From: Limnoperna fortunei
Lineage: Eukaryota; Mollusca; Bivalvia; Mytilida; Modiolidae
DNA: 64,000 nt
Direction: 5' to 3'
NCBI GenBank assembly: GCA_944474755.1
Contig: OX104124.1
Span: forward strand, 6,784,437-6,848,436
Each line of letters opens with the position of its first letter. Positions within the stretch are counted from its first letter, which is position 1. The translations under genes were made by a program, and so were the position numbers. Shown here piece after piece: positions 36,300 through 48,200 of the stretch. The notes below the pieces were generated by a model. The model searched no databases. It saw only the letters and a program-made list of their open reading frames with translations, and had not been told where the DNA came from.

Positions 36300-37560
36300 T
36301 AGCAGCACAAAAACAACAACCTTGGAGTTTCTCCTCTTCGACCAGATGGCATTCTCAACGATGATGTCAAACAAAACTCTGAAATATTAACTGAGCAATT
36401 CCATTCTGTCTACAAATTACATCATCCTGGTATGCCTGCGTCAGTGCCAAGAGATGTGAAACACAACTAATCTCACTAACACATGAACTAACCGACTAAC
36501 TAAGAGTTGTTCTTCGTGCAGGAATACAAAATGATCACATAATTCTCGATTTTTTATATGTTATTGACAAGCTGTCACTCAATCGATGCTCTTAAAGCCC
36601 GACTATGATCATCCACACTGAAATGGATAAAATCTTTTCTGTGCAGAGTGCAGCTGGTAGTGTTTGATAAGGTGACGTCTAGTAAACTCACTGTAGTCAG
36701 GGGGTACTGTTATGCGATCCCTGCTTTTCTTGCTGTTTAAAAATCCTCTCCCTGCAAAAATGTCTTTTTAAAAATAGCTTATTTGTCGATAATTTAATTC
36801 TATACATATATACCTATAAAACAACTCCGACTCTTACTGCAAAACGCTACATATGGATCTAGACGCACTGGCAACGTGGGAAAAACAATAGGGCATGCAA
36901 TTCAATCAGGAAAAATGCAATTGTCACTTGCTCTAAAATCTCATACAGGTACAATTATATTCTTAAGGCTCATACTCTAGAATCAGTTTACACCGCAAAA
37001 TATCATGGCATCGATCGCCATTTCATCCAACCTAACAAGGAATGCTCTTATTGACAATATAACACTAAAGGCAAAATCTGCTTTGATTCTTGAGAGGTTC
37101 CACATTCTGCTCTACAATTTGGTCATCCCACAATAACAACAAATATAAAAGCACAACGTAGAGCAGCAAGGTGCGAGGAGATACCATAACACCAGCAGTG
37201 CAATAACCCTTGAAAAAGTAACAATGCTTTTCAAGATTACAAACAACGTGGTTGCCATAAATTTAAGCCTATACATATCAAGACTTTCCGTTACACGACA
37301 GTCATCGTCACCAATATTAACTGTTCAACACCTCAACAGATTATTTCAAATTCAGTTTCTGATCCCCCACACAGTTCTATGGAATGCTTTGCATCTGCAA
37401 GCGTATTGGATCAGTTTAAACATTGATCCAAACAAATTACAATAAGGCTAATAAGTCAACTCTGTATATATATGTAAATATGTATAGTTTGTCAACTTTG
37501 ATGGAGCAACGTACTATATAGTACCTGATATGTTTTATGTCCCTTTTCAAGAAATAAAAT
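36300..37560 (+). pseudogene. Non-LTR retrotransposon (LINE) reverse transcriptase, dead copy
   Basis: Broken frames in order give LINE ORF2 text: LRPDGILNDDVKQNSEILTE near 36330-36390, VQLVVFDKVTSSKLTVV near 36650-36700 with LLFLLFKNPLP just after, and LDALATWEKQ then GMQFNQEKCN near 36858-36922. HTLESVYTAKYHGI follows near 36970-37010, and the C-terminal frame 37224-37445 has MLFKITNNVVAI, then IPHTVLWNALHLQA. Stops and shifts lie between all blocks, and the FADD box region is damaged. The type looks like the CR1/jockey group, but the clade cannot be fixed. The 3' end may lie near 37560, after GAAATAAAATG. Confidence 0.7.
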
Positions 37561-37574
37561 GTTGGATTGTATTT

Positions 37575-37720
37575 TTTGTTAGCACACAGTAGTTCCAGGC
37601 TACATATCACACCACTCGGACTTGTTACTTAGCACTGGTTTGCGGGTTCAAGCCCAACTTCGTACAAGGTGTAATCGTCTCCAAACGTAACTGACAAGGA
37701 TTGCTAATTTCGTTGCAAAC
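37575..37720 (+). repeat. tRNA-like SINE head
   Basis: Contains GGTTTGCGGGTTCAAGCCCA, a B-box-like string in the same relative place as GGGTTCGATTC of the SINE at 47265-47513. It is followed by GTGTAATCGTCTCCAAACGT and TGACAAGGATTGC, as in that copy. The body and tail are missing. Confidence 0.6.
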
Positions 37721-37729
37721 ATCAGGGCC

Positions 37730-38850
37730 GTCCGATTTGTGGTGACATCGAATTATCTCCCTTCAAAATATTCATGAGATGCAGTCACTTGGAAAGACCT
37801 CCATTTTCGTATTGACGCGAAATTTTTGACTGGACTTGAAACATGTACACAGCTAATACAGTTCAACTCAAGAATACACAATACTATGATATTCTAAGAC
37901 GCGAATGCTTCCTCCGTTGAGCAATGACAGCAGAAAATTACAGTCCATCTAAAAAAAAGTAGCTATAGACATTTTTCCATCATCAAGGAACAACTTTAGA
38001 AAATGAATAAACACATAGAGCCAAATTTTATTTTACAATAATGACACTAGGTGGCATATAGACATTCCGTGCTGTGAATTTTTAGTTTTTATTATAAGCT
38101 TTTTATTATACTGCTACAGAGTCAGATTGTAGTGTGAAGGTTTTTATTTTTTTCTAAATCTTATCATACTGAACTTTTAACAAGTCTAATAGACCAACAC
38201 GTTTTTAGACTTTTAACTGATAATTGAGTAACTTTTATTGGTGCGAAGGTTGAGCCCAATGTATATAATCCTAGAGCATATCGATATGTACATACAAGCC
38301 AACTAGATAACTAACACTGCATGTCAGTGATCCAATCGGATCCGTACTTAATTAAATGGTAATGGTGTTGTATAGGGGTGATGGATTGTTTAACATTCAA
38401 CCACACCGTTGGATGGTTGTCCTAGACAGGATGTAAAGATACACAAGAAGAAGAAGAAGTTGGCAGACCTTTGAAAATTTTTAAAACACTGTTCCCGATA
38501 TAGTCACAAATCGGATCTTCTATGGGACAAGGTAATTATATATAGATTTGATTTAAGTTTGTTTGAAGTAATTTTAACGTGGTGCAAAACATCGCAGCAC
38601 TTAAATGTGTCCGTTGTCAAGTAATTAAGTCTAAAAGTAAGGTAACGGTCAAGTGATTCACGTCCTGTAATTGATTGTGGTATGGCAGGCCGTGTAGGCT
38701 AAAAATGTTTTTTTTTTAAATCCTATTTAGGCTATTACTGATAGCTTTAAAATACTTTGCATTTCCAAATTATTTTCAGATTCTTAAATTGTCCTTTTCT
38801 GTTTTTTTTCCTAATTGAAAATCTTTTTTTTTGTAGAGATGCTCTGTATG
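37730..38850. other. Intergenic, no gene seen
   Basis: AT-rich; a short (AAG)n patch at about 38443-38459. No supported gene or larger repeat recognised. Confidence 0.4.
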
Positions 38851-38854
38851 TAGG

Positions 38855-39085
38855 TATGTCATGTGCTATTTGTTCCTTCATAATATTTGTTCCACGGAAC
38901 TTTTGTTATGTAGTAATGTTTCTGAAAGAATTTATTTTATGTAATATTTGTTCTTTTGCCATTGTAAAAGTTCCCACAGCAGAAAATAAATATTACATAT
39001 AATAAATTCCTTCAGGAACTATTATTACATAACAAAAATTCAGCCGGAACAAATATTATGAAGGAACAAATAACACATGGCACTC
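38855..39085. repeat. Foldback element with about 105-bp arms
   Basis: CATGTGCTATTTGTTCCTTC, then ATAATATTTGTTCC, TTTTGTTATGTAGTAATG, GAATTTATT and TATGTAATATTTGTT on the left (38858-38963) are inverted on the right (about 38984-39083). The spacer is about 20 bases. Related sequence (TTCCTTAAGGAAC, ACGGAACAAATAT) occurs at 45950-46000. Confidence 0.78.
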
Positions 39086-39689
39086 GGCAAATGATAAATC
39101 ATGTATTACAAATAATATCATTACAAAAATCATATATTACGAATAATATCATTTATTTCAATTGTATGCAATGTTATTACACAGAAAGATGATTTTGTCT
39201 AGAATAAAATAATCAGTTTCACACTATTCTTTGGTTTTCTTTACAACAGAAAAATATTCAAACAAACTATTTCTTCGATCTTTGCAGCAATTGCGTTTGG
39301 GTCTTGTTTCTGCAGAAACATCCTGATTTTTGATGACTATTTCATACACACCAATATCAAACTGTATTTAATTAAAAGTAGATTGATTCAGGAAGATATC
39401 ATCATCATGATCATCTATTGATTTATTTCTTTGTAATGACAAGTTTCCATTTTTCGTTCTTTTGTTTTCCCCCGATATAATATAATTCATTATCTTTTAT
39501 TTCAAATGAAGATGCTCTTTTCCTTATTCTTCTTTTTTCATTTTCATGTATGTCTGAAAAAAATCAAAAATATTAGATACATATATTTTGATTAATAGTT
39601 GCTAATATCATAATTTTTATCACATAATCTCATAATATTGACAATAAGATATTATAGTATTGATACAATAGTAATATAATCATTGATAG

Positions 39690-40131
39690 AAGCCATGATA
39701 TTATAGAGCCATAATATTATAGTTTACTTTAGAAAACATAATATTATAGTTTAGAAGGAATAATATTATAGTTTTGAAGTCATAATATTATAATTTAGAA
39801 GCCATAATATTATAGTTTTGATGCCATAATATTATATTTTAGAAGCCATAATATTATAATTTTGATGTCATAATATTATACATGTAGTTCAGATGCCATA
39901 ATATTATAGTTTTGAATCCATAATATTATAGTTTTGATGCCATAATATTACAGTTTTGATGTCATAATATTATAGTTTTTATTTCATAATATTATAGTTT
40001 TTATTCCATAATATTGCTGTATAGATTTGATTCCATAATATTATAGGTTTCCAATAATAATGTTATAGTTTTAATTCCATCATTTTATTATTTTGAATCT
40101 ATAATATTATAGCAATAAAATCATAATATTA
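39690..40131. repeat. Minisatellite with ATAATATTAT palindrome, about 20 copies
   Basis: About twenty copies of a 20-24 bp unit, roughly CCATAATATTATAGTTTTGAT. The palindromic core ATAATATTAT is the most conserved part, and the outer units are more diverged. Each unit could form a small cruciform. Confidence 0.9.
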
Positions 40132-40553
40132 CATCATTTATATCAGTTTATTTTTCATTTAAATGTTAAATAAATCCAACTTTTTGTGTTGTAGTTCTTA
40201 AAAATGTAACAATAGTCAATTTATTACAAAACCAAAATCGAAAAATAAATTGAATCAAAGTTAACACTTATCATATTATTAGTTTGTATATACTGCAATA
40301 CATATATTTGCAAAGGAGTCAATTATGTTCAGTGTAATATAAATCAAAACTTAACTTACCAGTACTGAATGTTTTATCCTTCAGGTAATTAAATATTTTG
40401 TTGTATTCAACAGCTTCCATGCTTGTGCACTTTTGAATGTCCTTACAGGTGAGTAAAAATCACCTGGTTATGAACCATGTGACTAAATGTTTATCAAATA
40501 CACCTGTATAATTTTCTGTACAGGTGAAATTTGGTCATGTGATAATTTTCAAG

Positions 40554-40851
40554 GATTAAAAACTCAATTTTTAGAATTAAAATTTGGTTTTGTAAAATAA
40601 ATACTTACCATCATAAATTTAGATATTTTCCCTATTCGCAGCTTGTGAACCGGAAACACAAACAAATACCCTTTGAGACAACCCCCATTCCCACCTGGCG
40701 CATGTGCAACCATAATCTCCATCATTTTTCTGTGAACCGAGCAGACAGTTCCCAGAGGGGGGATGAAGGGGAGGTGGGAGGGACCTTTAATTTATGATGG
40801 TAAGTATTTATTTTACAAAACCAAATTTTAATTCTAAAAATTGAGTTTTTA
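40554..40851. repeat. Foldback element of about 300 bp
   Basis: The left arm (AAAAACTCAATTTTTAGAAT, AAATTTGGTTTTGT, AAATACTTACCATC, ATAAATTTA) is inverted at about 40787-40850. The interior includes TTTTCCCTATTCGCAGCTTG and CACCTGGCGCATGTGC, which recur inverted at 45692-45796. It directly abuts the left terminus of the larger structure 40852-45830. Confidence 0.8.
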
Positions 40852-42599
40852 TTACAATAAATACGTTACCATCATAAATTTAGATATTAACTGAATTTAA
40901 CGTAATGCTGAATACCCCTGAAAATTGGGGAACCATGTGCATTACCTGCTGGTACTGGTCCGAAGCAAAAGGTTGTCACAAAACAGGGTATAGAGCGTAA
41001 GAAGTGGTTAAAACGTACTAACTGACCGTCATTAACCAACCTACAAAACCTCAAATATGGAAGATTAGCAATATACCAGGAGGAGGTTAACGCTCTAAGT
41101 TCAATGAACCTTAACTAGAAGCTTGAGAAAGTTTGAGAAGCAGACTTAAAAAACTATGAAAGTTTTAACAAATCCAAGTAGAAAACCTTAGCAGAAATAA
41201 ACCCGAATTCCCTTCTTAAATGGGATAAACACGGGTAAAAGCTAGGTTTTCTCAAGCTAGAAAACCTAGACAAATACTTCAGCTAGATTCTAATTGGAAA
41301 AAACTCTTATCACCTACATACAATTTTACCTCTGAGGTAAGGTCAGAAAGGTGACAGTGTCATAGACTTTTCCTGCAAGTTGAATCTTGGCTAGGAAAAG
41401 GAGTCTGTTATTGTAATTCTCGACTTGTATGATGTAATTCACATACAAGATTCAGAGAAACAAAAAATGCAAATGAAAATGACTACTACAAACAAAAGTT
41501 AAGGCCATTAAAATAATCCAAATCCCAAGGAGGTACACATGTACCAGTAGACCTTGTTTGGAACATTACACGAAACAGTTTATAACAGCGGCAAAAAAAC
41601 TGTTTCTTTAAAGAACCCGACCTCAAACCAAGTCAATACATCAGCAATTGCTGAAATTCAACTCTTAATAGAGGAGGGTACAACAAGATTTTTCATGAAC
41701 AATATACATGAAAAATCATATATCTGTAAGAAAAGGGTTGATAAATAAACAAATAGTTTGGATTCAACCCAAGAACAACAGATAATCCATTTTAGAGTCT
41801 TAGAAGGACTCCTGTGGACTGTCCAATACTCTTGCAAAAAAGATCTTTCCCTACAAAGGAGAAAAAGTTCAAACGTTGATTCTTATAATAAGTCACTACA
41901 GTGGCACTGTACATGACTATAAGAAACAGTGAACCTGAATAAACTAGGTGTGCAGAAGAACCACCAAAGTCTGAAAGTCTTGCAAAAACTGAGCAAAACT
42001 GATACAGCAATACAGGTTTGAAACAGTCCACAACCCAGGGAGAAAAGATAATCCGATAAACCCGATTCAGGACCAAAAGGTCCAGAATAGGTCTCATCTT
42101 CTCATTGTTTTGAGAACCAAAACTGAAGGGAATAAAAAACCTGCAGAGATTGGTGGAACTTAGTACTACAACACACCTTTTTGATGCCAAATCCCAATAT
42201 TATCCTAAAACAGTTGATTCTAGAAAGAATCTTCTGTCTTGGAAGAGGAACTAAAGACAGAAAAAATAGTTCCTGTGCCCTCCATAGTACTGATAGAAAC
42301 AAATAGTCTTCCTAACTAGTTTCCACTAAGGGAGAAAGTGGGACAACCTGCCCCCCCCCCTAAAACCCAGGAAGAGGAGTGGTAAACCAGACCTATTCCA
42401 ATGGGATAGTACTGAAGGAGGGGCACATAATTTCCAAGGTATCTCACACTTCACAACTAAGGGCTTAATGCCAGTAGATGAAGATCGAGAAAAACTAGGA
42501 ACAGTTAACCTTTCTATACCAAAAAGGAGGTACTGAACCCCAGGGATTGGCAGAAGAGGAAAGTGAAACACCAAGATGTGGACATATTCCTCTTAATAT

Positions 42600-44255
42600 A
42601 AAATAGATTGCAGATTAAAAACTTCAGCAATGGGTGAACCTCGAAAACTTCTGTATGAAGATTGTCCAAAGGAACTCAAACAGAAGAAGTAGGAATCACT
42701 ATCTCTTTCCCAAAAAGAGAATGAGATATTGAAAACCGAGGATAGGCAAAGAAGGAACATGACTCACTGAAAAGTGGACAAGTTTCTCCTACTATCCAAA
42801 GAACAGACTGAACATACAACGTCCCCATTGCATATTCCTTGTTTAGTCCTTAACGAAGTTTACCAAACTGAAGAAGAAGCAGGATTAGCTGACCTCTTTC
42901 CACAAAAGGAATGAGGTACTGAACCCTGAGAAAAGACAGAGGAGGAACATGACTCACTGAGAAGTGGAAAGATTTCTCCTACCATCTAAAGAAACAATAA
43001 AAGGCTTCACCACTGGGTGGACCTTGTTTCCTTCTATTTGAAGTTTACCAAGGGGACCCAAAGAGAAGAACTAGGATTAGTTGACCTCTTTCCACAATAG
43101 GAACGAGGTACTGAAACCTTTAGAAATGGCAAAGGAGGAACATGACTCACTAAGAAGTGGACAATTTTCTTCTCCTATCCAAAGAAACAAAATAAGACTT
43201 CACCATTGGGTGGACCTTGTTTCCTTCTATTTGAAGTTTACCAAGGGAACCCAAACAGAAGAAGTAGGGTTAGCTGACCTCTTTCCAATAAGAACGAGGT
43301 ACCGAACCCTGAGAAATGGCAGAGGAGGAACATGACTCACTTGAAAGTGGAAAATTTTCTCCTACCATCCAAAGAAACACAAGACTTCATCATTGGGTGG
43401 ACCTTGTTTCCTTCTATTTGAAGTTTACCAAGGAAACCCAAAAAGAAGAACTAGGATTAGCTGACCTATTTCCACAATAGGAACTAGGTACTGAACCCCG
43501 AGGAATGCTAGAGGAGGAACGTGACTCACTTAGAAGTGGAAAATTTTCTCCTACCATCCCAAGAAACAACAAAGACTTCATTGGGTGGACCTTGTTTCCT
43601 TCTATTTGAAGTTTACCAAGGAAACCCAAAAAGTAGAACTAGGATTAGCTGACCTCTTTCCACAATAGGAACTAGGTACTGAACCCTGAGGAATGCTACA
43701 GAAGGAACATGACTCACTTAGAAGTGGACAATTTTCTCCTACCATCCCAAGAAACAACACAAGACTTCATTGGGTGGACCTTGTTTCCTTCTATTTGAAG
43801 TTTACCAAGGAAACCCAAAAAGTAGAACTAGGATTAGCTGACCTCTTTCCACAATAGGAACTAGGTACTGAACCCTGAGGAATGCTAGAGGAGGAACATG
43901 ACTCACTTAGAAGTGGACAATTTTCTCCTACCATCCCAAGAAACAACACAAGACTTCATTGGGTGGACCTTGTTTCCTTCTATTTAAAGTTTACCAAGGA
44001 AACCCAAAAAGTAGAACTAGGATTAGCTGACCTCTTTCCACAATAGGAACTAGGTACTGAACCCTGAGGAATGCTAGAGGAGGAACATGACTCACTTAGA
44101 AGTGGACAATTTTCTCCTACCATCCCAAGAAACAAGACTTCATTGGGTGGACCTTGTTTCCTTCTATTTGAAGTTTACCAAGGAAACCCAAAAAGTAGAA
44201 CTAGGATTAGCTGACCTCTTTCCACAATAGGAACTAGGTACTGAACCCTAGTCAT
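42600..44255. repeat. Tandem satellite, about 188-bp unit, about nine copies
   Basis: The marker TTGGGTGGACCTTG recurs at 43206, 43393, 43581, 43770, 43959 and 44143, giving spacings of 184-189. Degenerate copies precede it at about 42632, 42820 and 43013. Each unit also has GAACTAGGATTAGCTGACCT, GGTACTGAACCCTGAGGAAT and GGAACATGACTCACTTAGAA. The units in the right half are nearly identical and those on the left more diverged, so the array grew from the right. Open frames across it are accidental. Confidence 0.92.
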
Positions 44256-44324
44256 AACAAGAACTCCTACAAGCCTAGAGACGGAGGATTATCAAAATTC
44301 TCAAATCTCTTGATAAATAGAAGG

Positions 44325-44580
44325 GTGCCAAACAACAGACACTGTAAGGCCCCTAGACTACCATCAACTTGCAATAACGAGCACAGAGGACAAACGTCAA
44401 AGCCAATTATATGACAGAGTCCATTAAGATCAATGATCAACAGAAAAAATCTCTTCCCTAGAAATATGCAAGACATCCAAGACTGAGTATTTACAAAATC
44501 TCGGAGAATGAAAAGTAAGCAAGGGTTCCTAACAAAAATATAAGCGATGCCCTTAGATTACCATTAACTTGCAGAAAATG
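44325..44580. repeat. Pair of about 60-base repeats beside the satellite
   Basis: GCCCCTAGACTACCATCAAC followed by TTGCA at about 44350-44375, and GCCCTTAGATTACCATTAAC followed by TTGCA at about 44550-44575, with similar flanks (GGGTGCCAAACAACA against AGGGTTCCTAACAAAA). Period about 200 bases, possibly decayed satellite units. Confidence 0.5.
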
Positions 44581-45149
44581 TGACCAGAAAACTCAAAGAA
44601 TTACTCGCCTTTGTCCTTCAGTCAATTACTACTAGCTGCCATACAATGTTCAGCCATATGTAGAAACTGAGGACAACAGTCATGAGATTTTCCTGACTGA
44701 AAGCAAGACTTTGAGAAGGAATCAAATGATTTCAAACCTTATAAAGCCAAATAAGCTGTATCCTTCCCAAAAAGAAAACCATGGATATTGATATCCTCTG
44801 GTTAAATACTTACCTGGGAAGGACTAGAGATGAAACCAACCATTAGGAAGAGAAAGATCAAAATACCTACCAATATATTATTTCATATAATTATTAAATT
44901 GATTAATAAATTTATAACAAATAATTATATTATCAATACTTATAATTATTTTATTATAACATACCACTATTAAATTTAAAAACAAAATAAATTCAAATAA
45001 TGGCCCTGAAACAAAGTAGGTTACCCTGGCAAAAGAATTATTCCTCATGCCAATGGGAAAAAATTTATACCACACAGACCTTACCACAGTGTCAACCATT
45101 GACATTGTACGTTTGCCTCCGACAGCACATGGTAGGCTAAGTGGAAATG

Positions 45150-45300
45150 TAAAATTACTTACATGAAATCAGTCCGGTAACTTTACCCGACCAAAGAAAA
45201 CAATAAATGTTTTATGTAGTGATTGAGAAGTGTAATACTTACATGAACTTCAGTCTGGTAACTTTACCAGACAGAAGAAAACAAAAATATTTTCTAACGG
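45150..45300. repeat. Direct repeat, about 80-bp unit, two copies
   Basis: TACTTACATGAAATCAGTCC, GGTAACTTTACCCGAC, GAAAACAATAAATGTTTT and, 80 bases on, TACTTACATGAACTTCAGTC, GGTAACTTTACCAGAC, GAAAACAAAAATATTTT. Lies within the 5-kb structure near its right end. Confidence 0.75.
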
Positions 45301-46009
45301 AAATGGAAGTTCTTTACGTAAATAAAGAACCGCAACCGGAAACAAACACGTTTTACCGGAAACAAACATACTAATGTCTGTTGGTTCGAAGACGTTTCGT
45401 TTTAACTATGCAACATTTATCCCAAAACTCTTCCTATGTAATAATAGAAAGCTAAAGGGATAACCGTCCGCCGTGTAGATTGATAGAGTAAGTGTACTGT
45501 ATAGACGTAAGTCGAGACTTTGACTTTGTTCATGTGCAACCTGAACAAAGTAACAAAATGAAACAAAAGTAATAATATTACAGTTTTCACTCCAATAATA
45601 AACACAATTTCTTAAAAAATAAGTTTCCTATGTAACAGGCTTTGGACCGTCAACAAAATAATTCACGTGCTGCTTGGTTCAAAGAACCGGAAAAAATGAT
45701 GGAGATTATGGTTGCACATGCGCCAGGTGGGAATGGGGGTTGTCTCAAAGGGTATTTGTTTGTGTTTCCGGTTCACAAGCTGCGAATAGGGAAAATATCT
45801 AAATTTATGATGGTAACGTATTTATTGTAATAAAAGCCACACTTGAGTATTGTCATAACAAAAGTTTTGAAAAATCAAAGGAATTTTTGTTATAGACAAG
45901 GAATATATATTCTGTAAGAAAAATTCCTATTTTTTTCAAAAACTATATTATTCTTTCCTTAAGGAACATTTATTATACGGAACAAATATATTAACCTGCA
46001 ATTGTATCA

Positions 46010-47255
46010 AGGTCTGGAGATGGTTTATACTAGAAGGCGTCATCATGCGCAAGCCTAACTAGCCATGGTTGTATAGAAACCACTTGTAGCACCTCTTACA
46101 ATTAACTTTAATACTTTACTGACGTATTGAATGTGCTTGAGAATGCATATTCATGACATTCATGAGACGGTCTTATGCATAAAAAAGATTGTGCTTTCCA
46201 AAATTAAAAATTTGAACAGTTTTGCAAAGTTCGTAATAATGTGTGTTCAGATATTTCTCCAACCTGACTTTAATGTGCCATTGTCTTGCAGTATTGTTCA
46301 TTGGCGTGTTCGTTTTATGGTTTGATGAAAAACCCATAGGTTTTAGAACCCCCAGTTTATAGTTTTGTTGGACGTTTATTTTCTGGTTTGTTTTACGAAA
46401 TGGGGGCGTTCATATTTATTAAAGAAATATACAGCAAGGTGAATTTAATTTCTTTCTTAAAATTTAGATCATTTTGAAAGGTTTTGTCTTGCGAACTTGC
46501 GACTTTTTAAGTCCGTGCCACGTTTTGCACATAAGATGTTGGTCTTATAGTGTTAATTGTTCTGCCTTATTGTCCCCACGTGAACGTAAAAATGTAGCAT
46601 TTGCATGAAAATAAGTAGTCCGAGAACCCTCTGCCATCCAACACTTTTAAAAACGCCTTTTTTGCACATGCTAATACAGTTCAACTTAACTAAAAAGTAA
46701 GTATTAGTCATACAGGGATCGCTGTTCTGTGCCATTTATGCGAACACTTAATTTATCGAACTATTTGAAGAATTAAATAAAAATTATACACTTTCTACCA
46801 ACATATTAGCTATATACACAAGACATTGTTTATAATAAGTCTTAATTTGACGCATTTAAGATACGAACAAGACACGGCAGATTAAAAATGTTATAAAAAC
46901 GTTCAATGAAATGTTCGGTTGTTATAGAAATTAAACTGCTAAAATATTTTCAACACAATCATCGTGTAATAGAAACCAATTTAGATCGAAAAATAGGGAA
47001 CGATCCGTGGCTTGAAGTAAAATGCTGATATTTAAATAAATTTTAGTGATAGAGAACTAGAGCGAATAATTGTACCCTCGCACAGAATGTGACGAATGCT
47101 ACTGTGTTTTGCGGAAAAAAAACAGCTTATTTTATGTGTTACTTCATTTAAAAAAATAGATATTATTGTCATTATTTTTTATTTTTTATTTATTTTCAAA
47201 TTTAAACACTTTTAAAATAAAATGTACCGCACTAAAACGAGACTTTACATAACCC
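46010..47255. other. Intergenic, no gene seen
   Basis: Starts with a partial relative of the foldback at 38855-39085. The rest is AT-rich with no supported gene. Confidence 0.4.
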
Positions 47256-47264
47256 GATGGCAAA

Positions 47265-47513
47265 TCACACGCACTTAAGGTAGTTCGTCTACTATTGATC
47301 ACGTGGTCTGTCAACACTGAGATTACGGGTTCGATTCTCACTGCAGGCAGGGTGTACTCGACTCCAATCTTAATTGACAAGGATTGCCAGTTTTCCTACC
47401 GCAGGTCGGGGGTTTTCTCCGGGTACTCCGGCTTCCTCCCCCAATAAAAACTGGACGCCATGATATAGCTGAAAAATTGCTGAAAGTGGCGTTAACCACC
47501 ATCAAACAAACAA
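47265..47513 (+). repeat. tRNA-derived SINE, nearly full length
   Basis: The head holds a tRNA-like region ending in the B box GGGTTCGATTCTC (about 47327-47339). The body follows: TTAATTGACAAGGATTGCCA, GGGGGTTTTCTCCGGGTACT, CCGGCTTCCTCCCCCAATAA and GACGCCATGATATAGCTG. It ends with GAAAGTGGCGTTAACCACCA and the tail TCAAACAAACAA. The internal B box means it would be transcribed by RNA polymerase III. This is the reference copy for the other SINE fragments in this window. Confidence 0.85.
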
Positions 47514-47984
47514 TCATCTGTCCCATATACGAACACACCGAAAATGTTCACACATGAATGAACAGCAACAGAAATAATGCTCGACTTTGAAAATTTTTTC
47601 TCGAAAACGAAAGGTCGTCACAAGTCAAAAATTACACATGTGAAAGATGAATATTTCAGAAATCTATGGAATTTTTTTCATCGAAATTAAAATTGGTGCA
47701 TTTTTTTTGCAGCACTTAAGAATACAAACCATGTTTTTCATGTTTTCTGATCAAAACAGAGGTATTAAATATCCGTTATTCTTGTAACTTTGCAAAGTTG
47801 TCTTTAATTTTAAAACGAATAGATAGTAAACGAAAACAAACTTTTGTCAGTCAATGTGCTAAATAAGTTTTAATTTGCATGGCAACCGAGTAAACATGGG
47901 TACATAACTTTTGTATCTTGAATAATAGAGAGCTCCGATTCTATTGTTATAGTTTACCGGAAATCTGACTGAGTGGACTCGCTG

Positions 47985-48060
47985 GAAATTACGGCTTCTT
48001 TCCTAATTAAACACTGAATTCCACGATATAGCAGCAAAAAAACTGAAAGTGGCGTAAATT
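47985..48060 (+). repeat. Degenerate SINE body
   Basis: TACGGCTTCTTTCCTAATTA, then AATTCCACGATATAGC and TGAAAGTGGCGTAAAT, in the order of the SINE body at 47440-47500, heavily diverged. It runs directly into the 27-bp minisatellite. Confidence 0.65.
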
Positions 48061-48061
48061 C

Positions 48062-48200
48062 CCAAGTTATTCTAGTCGCAGGTAAGCACCAAGTTATTCT
48101 AGTCTCAGGTAAGCACCAAGTTATTCTAGTCGCAAGTAAGCACCAAGTTATTCTAGTCTCAGGTAAGCACCAAGTTAAACTAGTCTCAGTTAAGCACCAA
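48062..48200. repeat. 27-bp minisatellite, five copies
   Basis: The unit CAAGTTATTCTAGTCGCAGG plus TAAGCAC repeats five times with single-base differences (GTCGCAG or GTCTCAG). Because 27 is divisible by three, the minus strand stays open and reads a TWCLPETRI repeat, but there is no start context or domain, so it is not taken as coding. Confidence 0.9.

Larger units (their letters stand above)
40852..45830. mobile_element. 5-kb inverted-terminus structure enclosing a satellite array
   Basis: A 37-base terminus (TTACAATAAATACGTTACCA, then TCATAAATTTAGATATT) at 40852-40888 is inverted without a visible mismatch at 45794-45830. Inside the right end, about 105 further bases (45692-45796) are an inverse copy of 40628-40735 in the neighbouring foldback, again nearly perfect. 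The interior has no transposase frame. It holds AG-rich sequence, a tandem array (42600-44255), a pair of 60-base repeats and a pair of 80-bp repeats. Possible readings are a large non-autonomous DNA element carrying a satellite, or two related short palindromic elements flanking unrelated repeats. The near-perfect ends suggest recent activity. Confidence 0.55.

Noticed and set aside
37575..37720. tRNA gene suggested by a B-box string
   Set aside because: No cloverleaf could be folded by eye and the flanks match the SINE family. The same applies to 47265-47513.
39690..40131. Resemblance of ATAATATTAT or TAATATTA units to the rolling-circle origin nonamer of ssDNA viruses
   Set aside because: Almost all units read TTATAG where the origin would need TTAC, there is no Rep-like frame, and the array is a simple minisatellite.
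41792..44476. Several frames of 60-130 codons in the satellite region
   Set aside because: They follow the tandem unit, have no domain, and lie on both strands of repeated sequence.
39690..48200. Possible CRISPR-like array
   Set aside because: The repeats are contiguous or have no unique equal-length spacers, there are no cas genes, and the DNA is eukaryotic.
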